Positions 23,082 through 25,109 of a stretch of 25,109 nt of DNA are shown one piece after another. Within the stretch, counting starts at the first letter, position 1, and the number at the start of each line of letters is the position of its first letter. The stretch is taken from NCBI GenBank assembly GCA_028139685.1, contig JAOINQ010000012.1, positions 1-25,109 of the forward strand, read 5' to 3'. A program made the translations under genes and the position numbers. Origin of the DNA: Betaproteobacteria bacterium. GTDB taxonomy: Bacteria; Pseudomonadota; Gammaproteobacteria; Burkholderiales; Burkholderiaceae_A. The notes beneath the pieces were generated by a model. That model was not told the DNA's origin and searched no databases. It saw only the letters and a list, made by a program, of their open reading frames with translations.

Positions 23082-23796
23082 ACTATATTTGTCAGAAAAG
23101 GCGGTTGCGAGATGTTTCTGGTCCGCAATAAATTCATCGGCTTGTAAAAGTGAAGCGCAGCGTGATGTAAATCTTATTTCGGAATTATCGGCCGCGAAAG
23201 TTGACATGTTTCCCACGGAGGCTGGTTCTGTCTCGGTGGGTAATGGGGTTTATTTATGGCTTATCGCAAAATATTTTTCACCGAAAACAGTGTTGGAGAT
23301 CGGAACCTATATTGGAAGGTCCGCTTTGGCCTTGTTATTTGGTGGTCGGGCATCCATTTCGGAGCTTTATACGTGTGATGGTTCCTACGATTGCCTAAAT
23401 TTCTCTGACTATAAAAATGATATGTTTGAGGGGAGTAGGGGAGAAATAATTGATCGCATAAAATATTTTGGTAATACTTCCTCTACAGATCTGTTAAAAA
23501 AAATTCATAGCGAAGGAAAGAAACTAGACTTAATCTTTATTGACGGGAGAATTTCTCCTGAGGACTGTAAACTATTTAGTCAAGTGATGAGTCCAAATTG
23601 TGTTTTTGTTTTGGATGATTTTGAAGGCGTTGAGAAGGGAGTTGTTAACGCAATAATGTTAAGAAATGTTTTTAGAGGTACAATGCTTATTGAGCCACCG
23701 GTAGATAACGGTGATGAGATAGGAAATCTTGCCCTAATTGTGCCAACCAACATTATTAAGCTTACTAGGCAACAAAATGTGCCAGTTAACATGTGA
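23074..23796 (+). CDS. Class I SAM-dependent O-methyltransferase-like protein
   Basis: 240 residues. Motif I VLEIGTYIGRSALALLFGGR near residues 70-90, an acidic strand-2 end YTCDGSYDC, and LDLIFIDGRISPEDCKLFSQ followed by CVFVLDDFEGVEKGV. This is the layout of Methyltransf_24 and catechol-O-methyltransferase-like families, where the two D residues around the FIDG and LDDF strands bind metal or substrate. Its ATG overlaps the upstream methyltransferase stop by 8 bases. It is the last large gene of the operon that starts with the amidotransferase. The C-terminus ends shortly after LALIVPTNIIKL. The substrate is not known. Confidence 0.82.
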   Translation: MSKLYLSEKAVARCFWSAINSSACKSEAQRDVNLISELSAAKVDMFPTEAGSVSVGNGVYLWLIAKYFSPKTVLEIGTYIGRSALALLFGGRASISELYTCDGSYDCLNFSDYKNDMFEGSRGEIIDRIKYFGNTSSTDLLKKIHSEGKKLDLIFIDGRISPEDCKLFSQVMSPNCVFVLDDFEGVEKGVVNAIMLRNVFRGTMLIEPPVDNGDEIGNLALIVPTNIIKLTRQQNVPVNM

Positions 23797-23891
23797 ACAC
23801 CCTAAAAGAATCTATTTTCCAGCTAATCGCAGAGCTTAGTACTTTTTATAAAGATAAATTTAGAGTTTTAAAATCTATTGATTGGGAATGA
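23793..23891 (+). CDS. Possible 32-residue ORF coupled to the methyltransferase
   Basis: GTG at 23793 overlaps the preceding TGA stop as GTGA, the commonest coupling overlap, and the frame runs 32 codons to a TGA just before the convergent gene. The peptide (MNTLKESIFQLIAELSTFYK, then DKFRVLKSIDWE) is helical and amphipathic. It may be a true small gene, the stub of a gene lost by rearrangement, or chance. Confidence 0.3.
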   Translation: MNTLKESIFQLIAELSTFYKDKFRVLKSIDWE

Positions 23892-23894
23892 CCT

Positions 23895-24602
23895 TTAATT
23901 TTTTTTTATAATTAAAAGCTGTGGATGATATTCCATTGATTTGATACTCCCTTTTTTGGTATCACAATGTTTCATTAACGCATCAACCAAAAGTAGAAAT
24001 GTCTCGCGCTTATTTTTTACTTCTCTACCAAAGGTTTTTATAAATGCTTGAGTGTATTCGTCCTTATAAGTACACGAAAGGTCTTCAATAATGTAATAAC
24101 CAGAAGGTTTAATCCATGCCCAACAAGATTCGAAAGTTGCTACGATGTCCTCAGAGATATGCGAACCATCGTCCACAAAGAGATCAAAAAATGATTCGTA
24201 TTGGTTCTTATTCTTTAATTTCGTAGCATCTTCAATAATTATTGATACGTTCTCAAGATCGCTGCAAAGTTTACTACAGTCAGCCCTAACGTCAAATCCA
24301 AAAATTTTTGCGTTAGGAAGGTAATTTCCCCACATTCTGAGTGAAGCTCCACAAGCAACGCCGACTTCCCCAATATTTATTTTACTACTGAGTCTATTTT
24401 TTCCGTTAAGCAACTGGTGAACAATACGTTCATAAACAACTGCGTAGTTGTGTTTTATAGTTCCCTTATCTGAACCATATAAATCGGCTAATCCTGTAAG
24501 ACTAAGTTGGTTTAAATTTACTTCCCCAAACTGTGGGCGGTGTTCTTCCGGTGGAGTAGTATCTAGATAGCGCCTTGCACCGCCTCTTGCCATAGGATCC
24601 AT
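23895..24602 (-). CDS. Class I SAM-dependent methyltransferase, convergent with the operon
   Basis: 235 residues. After a polar start the protein reads LADLYGSDKGTIKHNYAVVY, a signature of sugar-methyltransferase-like proteins related to MycE and CmcI-type enzymes. Then IGEVGVACGASLRMWGNYLP (motif I) and IFGFDVRADC (acidic strand-2 end) follow. Then come FFDLFVDDGSHISEDI and GYYIIEDLSCTY, whose acidic residues may bind a metal. MycE relatives methylate sugar hydroxyls and are Mg-dependent, which fits the DD and ED pairs. AGGA ~7 bases upstream supports the ATG at 24602. It lies 75 bases downstream of the GHMP kinase gene, so the two may form one minus-strand transcript. A deoxy-sugar or heptose substrate is a guess from that neighbour. 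Confidence 0.82.
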   Translation of the reverse strand: MDPMARGGARRYLDTTPPEEHRPQFGEVNLNQLSLTGLADLYGSDKGTIKHNYAVVYERIVHQLLNGKNRLSSKINIGEVGVACGASLRMWGNYLPNAKIFGFDVRADCSKLCSDLENVSIIIEDATKLKNKNQYESFFDLFVDDGSHISEDIVATFESCWAWIKPSGYYIIEDLSCTYKDEYTQAFIKTFGREVKNKRETFLLLVDALMKHCDTKKGSIKSMEYHPQLLIIKKN

Positions 24603-24677
24603 ATCTTTTCCTTTCAGTTTTTGCCAAAAATAGATTGCGTTATCAAGAAAAGAGAAACGTAAACTTTCGATGACTGA

Positions 24678-25109
24678 TTAAATCTCGCCAATTGATGTCC
24701 TGTTTAGAAGCATTGAACCATTATTTGAAAAATTGAACGGAACCCAGATTTTTACTTGGTGCAAAGCTGCCTTTATCTTTGCATGTTTTTGTGGTGGCGC
24801 AAGAAAGTAAAAAAAACCTCCTCCTCCTGCTCCCATCAACTTCCCTCCCAGCGCTCCATTTTTTACAGCAATTTCATATATTTGGTTGAAAGTTTGAGTC
24901 GATACCATTGATGTAAAATTCCGCTTGAGTGCCCAATTGTCATTAAGCAGATTCCCTAGTTTATCAATATCTTCTTCGAGCTTAAAAAGCTCCAATGCAC
25001 GTTGTGAGATTTTTGAAACGTCGTTTAGTAAAGCTTCGGATTTTCCATCACTAATGTTTGTTATATGCTTTTTCATAATGTTGGTCCCATCTCTGCTGAG
25101 ACCAGTAAA
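24678..25109 (-). CDS. GHMP-family sugar kinase, C-terminal part (HddA-like)
   Basis: The frame is open through the window edge: bases 25109-25077 read FTGLSRDGTNI before the first internal Met at 25076, so the N-terminus lies outside and that Met is not the start. 143 residues are visible. FTG-x-SRD matches the segment that follows the central domain of HddA and related kinases. GGKLMGAGGGGFFYFLAP is the GHMP C-terminal glycine-rich motif, followed by VWVPFNF-like sequence ending in GSMLL. HddA phosphorylates D-glycero-D-manno-heptose 7-phosphate in GDP-heptose synthesis; fucose-kinase relatives look alike. The catalytic N-terminal domain cannot be checked, so substrate is uncertain. It fits the surface-sugar setting. 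Confidence 0.82.
   Translation of the reverse strand, partial: FTGLSRDGTNIMKKHITNISDGKSEALLNDVSKISQRALELFKLEEDIDKLGNLLNDNWALKRNFTSMVSTQTFNQIYEIAVKNGALGGKLMGAGGGGFFYFLAPPQKHAKIKAALHQVKIWVPFNFSNNGSMLLNRTSIGEI

Noticed and set aside
23894..23916. AT inverted repeat at the convergent junction as a bidirectional terminator
   Set aside because: Only seven A-T pairs, and it lies inside the 3' end of the minus-strand methyltransferase coding sequence.

Overview
The window is part of a flagellar filament and surface-sugar locus of a polar-flagellated proteobacterium. Base composition is AT-rich. The sigma-28-type and sigma-54-type promoters, the FlaG and FliD types and the very long flagellins fit a marine gammaproteobacterium best, but this assignment is inferred and no rRNA or other marker gene is present to confirm it.

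Left part (1-9370, + strand): the C-terminal part of the filament cap gene fliD (cut by the window start), then flaG, then two tandem paralogous large flagellins of 1130 and 1152 residues. Sigma-28-like promoters sit before flaG and before the second flagellin. Strong intrinsic terminators follow each flagellin. Middle part: a two-gene minus-strand unit (11659 to 9369) encodes a TPR/GT9-like glycosyltransferase and a degenerate methyltransferase-like protein. It is divergent from a plus-strand unit (11715-18239) that starts with a very good sigma-54 promoter and holds a small acidic TPR-like protein and a giant flagellin of 1880 residues. A small two-helix membrane protein follows.

Right part (18767-23891, + strand): a tightly overlapping operon of an AsnB-type amidotransferase (TTG start), a GT-A-like glycosyltransferase, an unrecognised protein and two SAM methyltransferases. 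Facing it on the minus strand are a third methyltransferase and the C-terminal part of a GHMP sugar kinase (HddA-like) cut by the window end.

Taken together, the sequence suggests a bacterium that builds a filament from at least three oversized flagellins under two sigma factors and decorates it, or its cell-surface polysaccharide, with modified sugars. The most notable features are the modular outer domains of the flagellins: tandem duplications, alternating hook-IN and second-type modules in the giant flagellin, and one module type shared with the FliD cap.
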